Positions 25,433-34,030 of a stretch of DNA of 59,179 nucleotides are shown in pieces. The stretch is from contig JAFGXV010000005.1 of NCBI GenBank assembly GCA_016936455.1, positions 1-59,179 on the forward strand. The letters run 5' to 3'. Within the stretch, counting starts at the first letter, position 1. The number at the start of each line of letters is the position of its first letter. Origin of the DNA: Desulfuromonadaceae bacterium. Its GTDB lineage: Bacteria > Desulfobacterota > Desulfuromonadia > Desulfuromonadales > Desulfuromonadaceae. The position numbers and the translations under genes were made by a program. Below the pieces are notes generated by a model. It worked only from the letters and a program-made list of their open reading frames with translations, did no database searches and had not been told where the DNA came from.

Positions 25433-26520
25433 TCACGCTCAAAAGCACCAAAACGTGCAAGCAGTTCACGCAAAATCGCTTCCCGCACATCCTCAGGAAA
25501 ATCCTTCTGCCGCCAGGCCTGCAACGTCACCCCCAGCACCGTGTCCTGCTTTTCAAGTTCCACCACGACCTGGCTGGAGCCCAGAAGCGTCTGATCACTC
25601 CATTCAACACCCCGACAGCGCCCCCGCAACTCGCGGGTCAGCATTTCCAGTTCGAACGGGCGATCGACGGAACCGGTGAGCACACAGGAGAGATAATTCT
25701 CCTGGTTGAGTATCGGCCCCAGCATTTCCCTTACATCACTTGCCCCCTCCAGATTGAGCGTGCAGGAGGTGAAAGTCGCTCCGGGCAACGGAACCTCATC
25801 CAGCCGGACCTGCTGCCCGTTGAGCTCGAGGCTATGACAGCAACCCTGCTGAGGGCCGCTGAAGCTCTCGACCTGCGGCAGACCGGCACAGCCACAGCAT
25901 AATCGTCCCCGCTCATCGGTCTGCCGCCACTTGTGGCGACCGCCAAAAACGACATAGTCCAGCGCCCACCGCTGCACATGTGACAGCCACGGCCGAGGAA
26001 GTCCACCAGAAGAATCATTGGCCGCATCGGCCGACGCAACCAGACCGAGATGAACCCCGTCCTGACAACTGCGTTTCAGCTGATGACACAACGGACTCTG
26101 TCCCCCCGCCATCCAGGGAAACGTATACAGAAACACACTGTGCGATCCGACCCTTAAACATCCGGGAGACAACCGGTCTGCCTCATTGCCGGCAATCAGG
26201 GGGGAAAAAAAGGGATCCCGGTAAAGGGACTCTTTAGGCCGCAGCGGATCGCAGATGCCGGGGAGAATCCGCACCACTATCCGCTGATCCTGCAAGCGAC
26301 GGATTGCCGCGCGAACCGGTTCGACCCAATGCAGATCCGGCGCAGGGGATGCGAAAAGATTCCCGGCGATCAGAATCAGGTCAACCTGACGCTCGAGGGC
26401 ACACCGGACAAACCGCTCAAAAGCCTTCAGCCGGTCTTGATTCAATGCATCGGTAAACGAGGACGAATGCGGCGAAGGCGCGCCAAGACAGAAATCTGAG
26501 CCGTACAGCAGCTTCAGCAT
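25429..26520 (-). CDS. Mre11/SbcD/YhaO-like phosphoesterase fold with most metal ligands lost
   Basis: 363 residues from ATG 26520 (GGAGGTGAC directly upstream). Fold and order match the calcineurin-like nuclease partner of Rad50-type ATPases, but the five metal motifs are altered. DxH is D9-F-C11 (GSDFCLG). GDxxD is GNLFAS (Asn 54). GNH(D/E) is GICD (88-91). The later single histidine falls in LGLVASAD without His. GHxH is GGRHK, keeping only the last His. Only about two of seven or eight usual ligands remain, so two-metal nuclease activity is unlikely. It overlaps tlyA by 7 bases and the ATPase by 4. A structural or DNA-sensing subunit is the likeliest role. Confidence 0.8.
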   Translation of the reverse strand: MLKLLYGSDFCLGAPSPHSSSFTDALNQDRLKAFERFVRCALERQVDLILIAGNLFASPAPDLHWVEPVRAAIRRLQDQRIVVRILPGICDPLRPKESLYRDPFFSPLIAGNEADRLSPGCLRVGSHSVFLYTFPWMAGGQSPLCHQLKRSCQDGVHLGLVASADAANDSSGGLPRPWLSHVQRWALDYVVFGGRHKWRQTDERGRLCCGCAGLPQVESFSGPQQGCCHSLELNGQQVRLDEVPLPGATFTSCTLNLEGASDVREMLGPILNQENYLSCVLTGSVDRPFELEMLTRELRGRCRGVEWSDQTLLGSSQVVVELEKQDTVLGVTLQAWRQKDFPEDVREAILRELLARFGAFERE

Positions 26521-27326
26521 GTCACCTCCGGCGACGAGGGGACAACCGGTTCGATTAAACGTGCAGAGGCCCTCACGGATTCCAGACATTCACAGTGAAG
26601 GTGGATAAGAAACTCACGATTGCCCTTTGGACCAAGAATCGGGCTTTCACACAGACCCTCCACCCGGCAATTCAACGATTCTGCCAGCTTCTGAATCTTG
26701 GCGATGACCGCTTCATGCAAGGACGAGTCGCGGACCACGCCGCCCTTGCCGACCTTGCCGCGGCCGACTTCGAACTGGGGCTTGATCAGGGCAATCACAT
26801 CCGCCGGGAAAGCCAGGCGTAACAGGGTGGCTGGCAACACTTTTTCGAGCGAGATAAACGAAGCATCGATAACAGCGAGATCGGGCAGGGGATTGAGCAA
26901 AGCAGCATCCAACTCCCGGATGTTGGTGCGTTCCAGATTGATCACCCGCCCGTTCTCACGCAGCGACCAGGCGAGCTGTCCGTAACCGACATCCACCGCA
27001 TACACCAGCCGGGCGCCATTCTGCAGCAGACAGTCCGTAAAACCACCGGTCGATGCGCCGACATCCATGGCGATCCGACCAGCGACCTCAACACAGAAGG
27101 ACTTCAACCCCTGCTCCAGCTTGACTCCCCCACGCGACACATAAGGGATATCGGCACCACGCAACCGGATAGCGGCATCCAGCGCGACCCGGGTCCCAGC
27201 CTTATCGCAGACCGTCTCCGCAACCAGAACCTGACCGGCCATGATCAGCGCCCGGGCCCGCTCCCGCGAGGAACAAAGGTTACGCAGCAGCAGTAATTTA
27301 TCGAGACGTTCTTTAGCAACAGCCAT
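26514..27326 (-). CDS. tlyA: TlyA-family rRNA 2'-O-methyltransferase
   Basis: 270 residues from ATG 27326. An S4 RNA-binding domain (residues 1-60, RLDKLLLLRNLCSSRERARALIMAG) precedes an RrmJ/FtsJ-like methyltransferase domain with the SAM motif AMDVGASTGGFTDCLL and the catalytic Lys/Asp region around IDASFISLEKVLP and LIKPQFEVG. The M. tuberculosis member methylates 16S and 23S rRNA. It was formerly annotated as a hemolysin. It is the first gene of the tightly packed run that continues to 20313. Confidence 0.93.
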   Translation of the reverse strand: MAVAKERLDKLLLLRNLCSSRERARALIMAGQVLVAETVCDKAGTRVALDAAIRLRGADIPYVSRGGVKLEQGLKSFCVEVAGRIAMDVGASTGGFTDCLLQNGARLVYAVDVGYGQLAWSLRENGRVINLERTNIRELDAALLNPLPDLAVIDASFISLEKVLPATLLRLAFPADVIALIKPQFEVGRGKVGKGGVVRDSSLHEAVIAKIQKLAESLNCRVEGLCESPILGPKGNREFLIHLHCECLESVRASARLIEPVVPSSPEVTC

Positions 27327-27462
27327 GGGAATCCTGGTCACTGATCGAAAAAAAGTGAACGTCAGCCTACCACAGCTCAGAGAGGACAACAACGCTCAAG
27401 GCATCTTCGGCACTCAAGGCCGCCATGCTGCGTAAAAAAGAAAAACAGGGGCCCCGGAAGAG

Positions 27463-27481
27463 AAACGGATGTCCTCCGTTT
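27463..27481 (-). terminator. Possible terminator of the PilZ gene
   Basis: AAACGGA and TCCGTTT form a perfect 7-base-pair stem with a 5-base loop that begins at the PilZ stop codon. Downstream on the minus strand come a GGGGCCCC palindrome and two T-runs (TTTTTCTTTTTT, 27435-27446). The T-run is displaced from the first stem, so the call is weak. Confidence 0.4.
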
Positions 27482-27839
27482 AAGAAAGGGGCTCAGGACA
27501 GAATTCATCCGGAGACCCCTGACAGTAGCGCACAAACGGATCGCCACTGCCGATGAAATTAACAATCCGGATGCCCATGCCGGCATATTTAACTTTACGC
27601 AACAGCGCAGGCGGAACCTTGCGCGCCCACTGGACGCGTCCTTCCATGCGCACAATCTCACCATCCGGCAGTTCGGCTTCCATCAGCAGCATGGTTCCAG
27701 GTGGGTAGACGACAAAGTTCTGGATGCACAGACCGGTTTCAGAAACATTGGATGTAAAACCGACTTTAGACGGAATTTCAGGTCCGTAAAGCACCCGAAG
27801 TCGTTTGCGATAGCGAGGTTTTCCTCGTTTATCAGGCAA
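27480..27839 (-). CDS. PilZ-domain protein, probable c-di-GMP receptor
   Basis: 119 residues, a single PilZ domain. The c-di-GMP-binding motifs are both present: the arginine cluster RYRKRLRV near the N-terminus and the (D/N)xSxxG motif as SNVSETGLCI. The middle reads like a beta barrel (MEGRVQWARKV, GMGIRIVNF). It would respond to cyclic di-GMP and bind an unknown partner. It lies 59 bases after the AsmA-like gene start region, on the same strand. Confidence 0.87.
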   Translation of the reverse strand: MPDKRGKPRYRKRLRVLYGPEIPSKVGFTSNVSETGLCIQNFVVYPPGTMLLMEAELPDGEIVRMEGRVQWARKVPPALLRKVKYAGMGIRIVNFIGSGDPFVRYCQGSPDEFCPEPLS

Positions 27840-27898
27840 TTTTCTCTCCTCGGTAGGTTAAAAGCCACCCCATGGTCTGCGATCAGACGATTGATTGT

Positions 27899-30139
27899 CT
27901 AACGCGATGGTGCGGTAGGCACCGGAGCAGATCGCGTTTCCAGAACGGGGTCCGGCCAGAAGCCTGAAACAGTGAGACCGACCTCCTGCTTTCTGGCTGG
28001 ATTGAACAGATCTTCTGGCTCAGGACCTGTCCCGACCGATCCCGCCTCTTCATCCCCGAGATAGAGATCGGCAACACCCAGCACCCGAGCCCGGTCGTCC
28101 CATCGGGCCTGAAAGCGCGCCTGCAGAGAGGATCCGGTCAGGGTTGCGGTGCAGGACCAGAAGCCATCAGCCTTTTGTTCGATTTCTGCTGAAACCTCCC
28201 CGAAAGGTATCACCTGCAGCGTCGTCAACGACAACAGCCGTCCCAGACGCTGCTGAACAGGAAAACCGGAAAAGCGTCCCTGACGGGCCCTGAGCTGCCA
28301 GGATCCGTTTGCAATCGGCAGATCGCCCGCACCCGACCATCCTGTACCGCCAAACTGTCCGGCGACGTCCAGACGCCCCTGCATGATCCCCGGCACCTCG
28401 CCCCGTCGCTGCCACAGCGCCGCAAGATCCAGATCGCGACCCTGAATCGCCCCGCGCCATGAAATCTGGTCATTATCCTGACGGAAAACCCCCTCGCCAT
28501 CCACGCGACCCTGGCCAAAGCGACCAGAAAGCTGTTGAATACGCAGCTGCGAGGGCTGCAGCACAAATTGTCCCTGCACCTGCTCGATCACGCCTGCCGC
28601 TGACATAACCTGCCCGAAGGAAAATTGCCCGCGTGCATCGAAACTGGCCAGAGTCGTCTGTGGGGACGAGAAGGAACCCGTTCCGGAATAACCGTCATGC
28701 TCGCCATAGGGATGATAGAACCAGTCGCGCAGACTTATCGCATCGCCCTCAAGGTCCACGCCGAGCAACGGGCGCTCAGCCAGCCAGTCGTCACAGGAAA
28801 CAGCACACCGCAGAGACTTGTCAGCCAGCTGCATCTGCAAACCGGACACCGTCAATTGCTTGCCAAAAATCTTCACCTCGCCGCTGAACACCGGGCGGAT
28901 GCTTCCCGACGAAGGCTGGATGGTGTCCAGTTTGAAGGACGCCTGCCTGAGTTGAGTTCTGTCGCAGTCAGTGGATCGTACCAGCGAAAAAGAGGCTCCG
29001 AGTTGTCCGACAGGGTCATAACGCCGCAGGACCCGGGTCCAGTCGGCAGGCAGGTAGGGCAACAGATGACGTACCGGTCCCATTGCAACGTCACACTCAA
29101 GATCAAAAACCGGTTTTTCGTCGACAAGGGAATAGGCTCCGCTCAATGTTGCATCAACCCCGTCAACCTGGACCCGGCAGCGCGTCAGTTCACCCGAATG
29201 CGTTTTCATATCCCACCGCGTGTCAACATCCGCCTGAAGAGAGGGGCACTGAACAGGCCGGGGCGAAAACGCCGGCAACAACACATCCAGGTCGTCCAGA
29301 CGGACCGAACCATGAGCCTGAAGCTTCTGATCGGACGCGTTCAGGTGCAGATCGCAATGAAAAAGCAGCTGATTGAGCTGGCCGGGGAAGTCCTCACGAT
29401 AGTAGGGCTGAAACAGAATGGGGTTCTGCCGATCCGCCATCAGGTGGAGATCCCAACGCCGGGCGACCAGATCAAGAGAACCCTCCAGATCAAACGGAGC
29501 CTCGTTCAATAGCCCCCACAGCTGAAAATGCCCCAGACGCGACGGAGAAAACTCGTGAATCTCTGCCCCGACATTGGTCACTCGGTACAGACGAGGGATA
29601 GCGCCAACAGAATAATCACGGAACTCAAGGGTACCCTCCTGAATGCGCACCGTCGAGATCACCAGATCAACGGAAGCCGTCTCCGCAGGATGCGCAGAAG
29701 GATTCCGTTTCGATGACGTAAAATATTTCTGCAGACGGGCATGGAGAAATCGATGGGTAAAACGTCCGCTGAACTCCCGCTTCAAAGCAAGAAAGGGCCG
29801 CTCAAAACGGACTTCATCAATCACAATCCGCTGCAGTAAAAGCGGCCATAACTGATAGCGGAGAACCAGATTTTCGGCTTCAAACCAGGGTGGCGATCCC
29901 GACAAATCGGCCACGGAGAGACGGGAAACACGAATGCCACTCAGCAGACTGACCTCAACAGCCTCCATCTGAACCCTGCTGTTGAGCGACTCTTCCAGAA
30001 GCGGGATAACTGCCAGCCGGATTTGCCGCGGCGTGACCAGAAAGTGTGCAATCAGCACGAGAGCCGTTGTAAAAACAACAATGAGCGCAGTAATTCCACC
30101 CAAAAGCCGGAATAACCGTGAATGTTTCCTGCCTGCCAT
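27899..30139 (-). CDS. AsmA/DUF748-like large periplasmic protein with N-terminal membrane anchor
   Basis: 746 residues from ATG 30139 (GGAGAG, 7 bases upstream). One N-terminal helix (about residues 10-35) anchors a long periplasmic part. The N-terminal region LAVIPLLEESLNSRVQMEAVEVSLLSGI... is typical of AsmA-like proteins, and repeated beta-strand patterns continue to the end. Proteins of this superfamily (TamB, YhdP, YdbH) form grooves that carry lipids between membranes. That function is inferred from the family. The tail is Pro/Ala/Ser-rich (PTAPSR). Confidence 0.75.
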   Translation of the reverse strand: MAGRKHSRLFRLLGGITALIVVFTTALVLIAHFLVTPRQIRLAVIPLLEESLNSRVQMEAVEVSLLSGIRVSRLSVADLSGSPPWFEAENLVLRYQLWPLLLQRIVIDEVRFERPFLALKREFSGRFTHRFLHARLQKYFTSSKRNPSAHPAETASVDLVISTVRIQEGTLEFRDYSVGAIPRLYRVTNVGAEIHEFSPSRLGHFQLWGLLNEAPFDLEGSLDLVARRWDLHLMADRQNPILFQPYYREDFPGQLNQLLFHCDLHLNASDQKLQAHGSVRLDDLDVLLPAFSPRPVQCPSLQADVDTRWDMKTHSGELTRCRVQVDGVDATLSGAYSLVDEKPVFDLECDVAMGPVRHLLPYLPADWTRVLRRYDPVGQLGASFSLVRSTDCDRTQLRQASFKLDTIQPSSGSIRPVFSGEVKIFGKQLTVSGLQMQLADKSLRCAVSCDDWLAERPLLGVDLEGDAISLRDWFYHPYGEHDGYSGTGSFSSPQTTLASFDARGQFSFGQVMSAAGVIEQVQGQFVLQPSQLRIQQLSGRFGQGRVDGEGVFRQDNDQISWRGAIQGRDLDLAALWQRRGEVPGIMQGRLDVAGQFGGTGWSGAGDLPIANGSWQLRARQGRFSGFPVQQRLGRLLSLTTLQVIPFGEVSAEIEQKADGFWSCTATLTGSSLQARFQARWDDRARVLGVADLYLGDEEAGSVGTGPEPEDLFNPARKQEVGLTVSGFWPDPVLETRSAPVPTAPSR

Positions 30140-30259
30140 GAAGACTCTCCGCGCAGTGAATTGAAATTCTTTTCCATTCATTTATAGCAGAGAGTCATTA
30201 TTAGCTGAAAAAAATTCTAACAAAAAGGTAATTTGTACGTGAATACAGGATTGGAAATT

Positions 30260-30613
30260 TCAATCAGCCTGTTGCGTTGTGCGCCAGCGAAACGAGCGTT
30301 TATTCAGCCGTCGCCAGCGCCGCGGCAGCCGAGCCGCCGGCTGTGGTGCGACATAGCCGGGCTCCTGACAAACATAGGGGCAATCCGCAGGCAAAACCCC
30401 CATCTCTACAATGGCGCGGCTGATCACGGCACAATCGGGACGAACCTGCTGGCGGCGTTCATAGATAGTACAGAGCCGGGTCTTTGCATCCAGATAGGGA
30501 CAGGGAATGTTGGTGTAATAAATGACGCCGCGATCGACAATTTTTTCATAGCAGCAGCGGCCGCAGCGCTGACAGACTGATTCGCGTACCACATCATCGG
30601 AATAATCAATCAT
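30260..30613 (-). CDS. YkgJ-family cysteine-cluster protein
   Basis: 117 residues. The N-terminal half carries the metal-binding cysteine pattern VCQRCGRCCYE, then IPCPYLDAKTRLCTIYERRQQVRPDC. This family (UPF0153, CxxCxxCC) is thought to chelate zinc or iron. The C-terminal 35 residues are rich in Arg and Pro and probably disordered. It overlaps the upstream TPR gene by 4 bases. The function is unknown. Confidence 0.85.
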   Translation of the reverse strand: MIDYSDDVVRESVCQRCGRCCYEKIVDRGVIYYTNIPCPYLDAKTRLCTIYERRQQVRPDCAVISRAIVEMGVLPADCPYVCQEPGYVAPQPAARLPRRWRRLNKRSFRWRTTQQAD

Positions 30614-31392
30614 TCCAGTCCCTTCAACCCCTTGACCACAGCAGTAATTTCGGTGATCAGGTCTGCCGCAGCACTGCTCTTCTCCAATCGCAGAAAGGTT
30701 TCAAAGCAGCGGCAGGACTCCTGCTCCTGATCGAGGTCCAGTGACAGGTAGCCAAGCGTCACCCAGGCCGGCGCAAAGCGATTATCAAGCTGAATAGCTT
30801 TACGGACAAGCGATTCGGCCTGCTCCAAATCCCCCTGCTCGTAGAGCAGTTCCGCCAGATTACTCAGCGCCTCAACGTCTTCCGGATCAAGTTCCAGTGC
30901 GCGCTGGTACCAATTTTTCGCCTGTTGCAGCAAACCCTGTTCACAGAACAGGTCCCCCAGAGAATTGGCGGCAGTCTGGCACGAGTCGTCAATTTTCAGG
31001 GCGTTATGAAAGCACTCCTCTGCCTTTTCATACATACCATCCGCTACCTGCAGCAGTCCCAACCGGACCCAGGCCTCTGCAGCAGCTTCGGCGTTCTGGA
31101 TCAGCTTGCGGTAACATTCAGTGGCTTGCGCGCTCTGTCCCAGTTCGAAATATTCATCCCCAAGTGCGAACAGAACATCTGCCGGAACCGGCTGTTCGAC
31201 AGCTCTTTTTTCGAGCAGCTTCACAGCCTTGGCGCCCTGTCCGCTGCCGGAAAGGGCTTCACAGTACAACACCAGAATCTCATCATCGCCAGGATACTGC
31301 TCACACCCCTGTTTTAACAGCGCCACAGCGGCTGACAGCTGTCCCTCTTCGAGCAGGCTCTCTGCTTTATCGATAATGTCCTGATTCATCAT
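30610..31392 (-). CDS. Tetratricopeptide repeat protein
   Basis: 260 residues. At least five TPR units are visible, for example AEAWVRLGLLQVADGMYEKAEECF, CQTAANSLGDLFCEQGLLQQAKNWY and VEALSNLAELLYEQGDLEQAESLV, each 34 residues long. There is no signal peptide, so it is cytoplasmic. It is a protein-protein scaffold of unknown partner. It is coupled to the YkgJ gene below and lies 21 bases from the DUF512 gene above. Confidence 0.85.
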   Translation of the reverse strand: MMNQDIIDKAESLLEEGQLSAAVALLKQGCEQYPGDDEILVLYCEALSGSGQGAKAVKLLEKRAVEQPVPADVLFALGDEYFELGQSAQATECYRKLIQNAEAAAEAWVRLGLLQVADGMYEKAEECFHNALKIDDSCQTAANSLGDLFCEQGLLQQAKNWYQRALELDPEDVEALSNLAELLYEQGDLEQAESLVRKAIQLDNRFAPAWVTLGYLSLDLDQEQESCRCFETFLRLEKSSAAADLITEITAVVKGLKGLE

Positions 31393-31413
31393 AAAAATCC
31401 TTTTGTCTGATGC

Positions 31414-32724
31414 TCAATTCTGAGCAAAAATCGCTTCAACCGCGTCAAGAATTCCCCACGGCGACGCCGGAACCCTGAGGACCGGAACCCCGAGCCGGAT
31501 AGACAGCTCTTCCCGGGACAGGCCATCCAGCAGCAGATCATCCTGTTCGCGGAACATGACATCCGGCAGCAGCACAGCGCACCCCAGATCGATCCCGGAC
31601 AACTGTTCTGTCATATCCTGCCCAGTCAACAGACCGGCAACGGTCACCAGCGACCCCCAGAAGTGGTTTTCAATAACCGCGACCTGCAGCTGGCTGTCAC
31701 AGCGTTCATTAAATCGCGTCACGAAGCGTTGAAGTTCCTCACCGGCGGAACAACCGGTAACCAGCGTCACCTTGACATCGTGACAGAACGCCGGATCCGC
31801 CTCCTCCAGCACCTCGTCGGCATCGGCACGGAACTGTGCCAGCAGTCCGACACCATTTTCAATCTGGTCAAACTTTTCATAGCAGGACACATCGGGCACC
31901 GGTTGCCCCGCCAGCTGATACAGTTCATCTGCCGCAAACACAAAACGGCTTCCACATTGCAGCAGATACTGTTTTTGAAACGCATGAATCCGCGAAAGGA
32001 TCCGCCCAGCCTCCTGGCGACCAACCGGTTGAAGATGCGGCAAGTGATCCCGGTAGCGTGTCAAACCGACAGGGACAACAGCAAGGGAAGCCACGGCCGG
32101 CGCAAGCGCATAGAGATCACGAATCGTCTGATCCAGAACAGACCCATCGTTGAGTCCCGGGCACAGCACCACCTGAGTATGCAGAACAATACCTGCCTGT
32201 GCCAGGCGCTGCAGCAGTGGCAGCACAGCCGGAGCTTTTTGATTCCCCAGCAGCCGGTTGCGCACCGCCGGATCCGTGGCGTGAACCGAGACGTAGAGTG
32301 GCGACAACTGCTGGGCGGTAATGCGCGCGAAGTCCGGCTCTTTTAGATTGGTCAAGGTAATATAGCTGCCATAGAGATAGGAAAAGCGGTAGTCGTCATC
32401 CCTCACGTACAGTGAAGAGCGCATTCCCTCGGGCTGCTGACGCACAAAACAAAACTGACAGTTATTGCTGCAGTGTTTGGGTTGCGGATGAGAAAATTCC
32501 AGTCCCAACGCCTCATCGCCATCACGCTCGATCTCCAGCTCCCACACTTCACCACTGCCTTCTTTTTGCACTTCCAGCACCAGACATTCGTCGTCTTTGG
32601 TCAAGCGGCAGTAGTCAACAACATCGTTAACCTCCTGCCCCTGAAGAGTGAGCAGGCAATCGCCGGCATCAATCTGAAGTTCGTCAGCGATACTGTGAGC
32701 CTGTACGGCGGTGACGTGCAGCAT
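31414..32724 (-). CDS. DUF512/PDZ radical-SAM-like protein
   Basis: 436 residues from ATG 32724. Residues about 1-75 look like a PDZ-like domain (DELQIDAGDCLLTLQGQEV). The cysteine cluster CSNNCQFCFVRQ (CxxxCxxC, about residues 92-100) fits a [4Fe-4S]-SAM site and is followed by a TIM-barrel-like region and the DUF512 domain. The architecture is widespread but has no assigned substrate. It lies below the hfq terminator, so it may need its own promoter. Confidence 0.87.
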   Translation of the reverse strand: MLHVTAVQAHSIADELQIDAGDCLLTLQGQEVNDVVDYCRLTKDDECLVLEVQKEGSGEVWELEIERDGDEALGLEFSHPQPKHCSNNCQFCFVRQQPEGMRSSLYVRDDDYRFSYLYGSYITLTNLKEPDFARITAQQLSPLYVSVHATDPAVRNRLLGNQKAPAVLPLLQRLAQAGIVLHTQVVLCPGLNDGSVLDQTIRDLYALAPAVASLAVVPVGLTRYRDHLPHLQPVGRQEAGRILSRIHAFQKQYLLQCGSRFVFAADELYQLAGQPVPDVSCYEKFDQIENGVGLLAQFRADADEVLEEADPAFCHDVKVTLVTGCSAGEELQRFVTRFNERCDSQLQVAVIENHFWGSLVTVAGLLTGQDMTEQLSGIDLGCAVLLPDVMFREQDDLLLDGLSREELSIRLGVPVLRVPASPWGILDAVEAIFAQN

Positions 32725-32777
32725 GCGAAGGGTGTCCTTTAACCGGAAGATCGCGAATCTCGGGGCCAAAACGAGCA

Positions 32778-32808
32778 CAGGTCCCTGTCGTTGCGCGACA
32801 GGGACCTG
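32778..32808 (-). terminator. Strong hairpin after hfq
   Basis: A perfect 13-base-pair stem (CAGGTCCCTGTCG with its complement) closes a 5-base loop about 30 bases past the hfq stop. On the minus strand only a short TTTT follows, six bases later (TGCTCGTTTT), so it may be a leaky terminator or a stabiliser. Confidence 0.6.
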
Positions 32809-32836
32809 CAGTCATTAAAAACAGCGTCAGAAAAAA

Positions 32837-33070
32837 TCAGTCGCGGCCACCGTGCAGCTTGAACAGGCCGTCCGCAGAGGTGATCGACGAGATTGCATGT
32901 TTGTACAGCAGATAATCACCACCACTTTCAATCAGCACGCAGAAATTATCAAACGATTTGATATAGCCCTGCAGCTGCTCGCCAGACATCATGACAACAG
33001 TGATTTTAACGCGCTCTTTTCGTGCCTGATTCAGGTACTGGTCTTGGATATTAAACGGGGTCTTAGCCAT
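32837..33070 (-). CDS. hfq: RNA chaperone Hfq
   Basis: 77 residues. Sm1 (KERVKITVVMMSGEQLQGYIKSFDNFCVLIE) and Sm2 (LLYKHAISSI) motifs are both present, including the YKHA signature. Hfq forms a hexamer that helps small RNAs pair with mRNAs. GGAG lies 8 bases before the ATG. It is 12 bases below miaA, as in many proteobacteria. Confidence 0.98.
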   Translation of the reverse strand: MAKTPFNIQDQYLNQARKERVKITVVMMSGEQLQGYIKSFDNFCVLIESGGDYLLYKHAISSITSADGLFKLHGGRD

Positions 33071-33082
33071 GCGACACTCTCC

Positions 33083-34030
33083 TCATCTACAATTACATAA
33101 AAATTCATCAACAAGCTTAAAAATAGTATCAAACTGCCCGGGGTAATCAACCCAAATAATCTGTGAATCCCGTCGCAACCAGGTCAGCTGGCGTTTTGCG
33201 TAACGTCGACTCTCCCGTTGTATCTGTTCGACGGCCTCAGGCAGCGGCAGTCCATCCAGCAGATGTGCAACGATCTGTTTGTAGCCGATCGTTTCCATCG
33301 CACTGAGCCGGCGATCATAGCCGCGACGGAGCAAACCCCGAACCTCCTCCACCAAACCCTGACGGAGCATCAGCTCAACCCGTTCGTCAATGCGCTGGTA
33401 CAGTGCACCCCGATCGATGGCTGGAGCCAGTTTTAGCAGCCGGTACGGCTGATCGGAAAAATCGTGCTCCCGCTGCCATGCAGAGAGCGGTCGGCCCGTT
33501 GTGGCAAACACCTCGAGTCCGCGGATGATACGCGTTACGTCGTGAATATGCAACCTTTTTGCCAGTTCCGGATCAACGTCTTCCAGCTCGCGGTAAAGGC
33601 GGCCAGGAGCCTCCTGTTCCTGCCGTTCCAGCTGGCGGCGTAATGCCTCATCCGCACCGGGCACATCCACCAGCCCTTCCGTCAAAGCGCGGATATAAAG
33701 ACCGGTTCCCCCCACCACTACGGGCCAATGGCCTCGTTGTCGAATGTCGGCGATGGCCGCATGAGCCAGGCGGACAAAATCAGCCACGCTGAAATCCTGG
33801 TCTACATTAACGACATCAATACCGTGATGAACGACCTGGGAACGCTCATGCGCTGTTGCCTTGGCCGTACCGATGTCCATAGCGCGATAAACCTGGCGAG
33901 AATCCGCCGAAACCACCTCAATGTCGAAACGACTGGCCAGCGCAACCGCCAGACCAGTTTTTCCCGAAGCGGTCGGCCCGGCGATAACCAACAGGGGACT
34001 TTTTTCACCCCGGAACGTTGAACCGTTCAT
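33083..34030 (-). CDS. miaA: tRNA dimethylallyltransferase
   Basis: 315 residues. The P-loop is IAGPTASGKTGLAVALA and the substrate-specific motifs include VSADSRQVYRAMDIGTAK, VVGGTGLYIRAL and KRQLTWLRRD. It adds a dimethylallyl group to A37 of tRNAs that read UNN codons. It overlaps mutL by 4 bases (ATGA) and is followed closely by hfq. Confidence 0.98.
   Translation of the reverse strand: MNGSTFRGEKSPLLVIAGPTASGKTGLAVALASRFDIEVVSADSRQVYRAMDIGTAKATAHERSQVVHHGIDVVNVDQDFSVADFVRLAHAAIADIRQRGHWPVVVGGTGLYIRALTEGLVDVPGADEALRRQLERQEQEAPGRLYRELEDVDPELAKRLHIHDVTRIIRGLEVFATTGRPLSAWQREHDFSDQPYRLLKLAPAIDRGALYQRIDERVELMLRQGLVEEVRGLLRRGYDRRLSAMETIGYKQIVAHLLDGLPLPEAVEQIQRESRRYAKRQLTWLRRDSQIIWVDYPGQFDTIFKLVDEFLCNCR

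Noticed and set aside
27435-27460. GGGGCCCC palindrome with T-runs as an independent terminator
   Set aside because: The 8-base palindrome has no loop and cannot fold well alone; only listed as support for the weak PilZ terminator.
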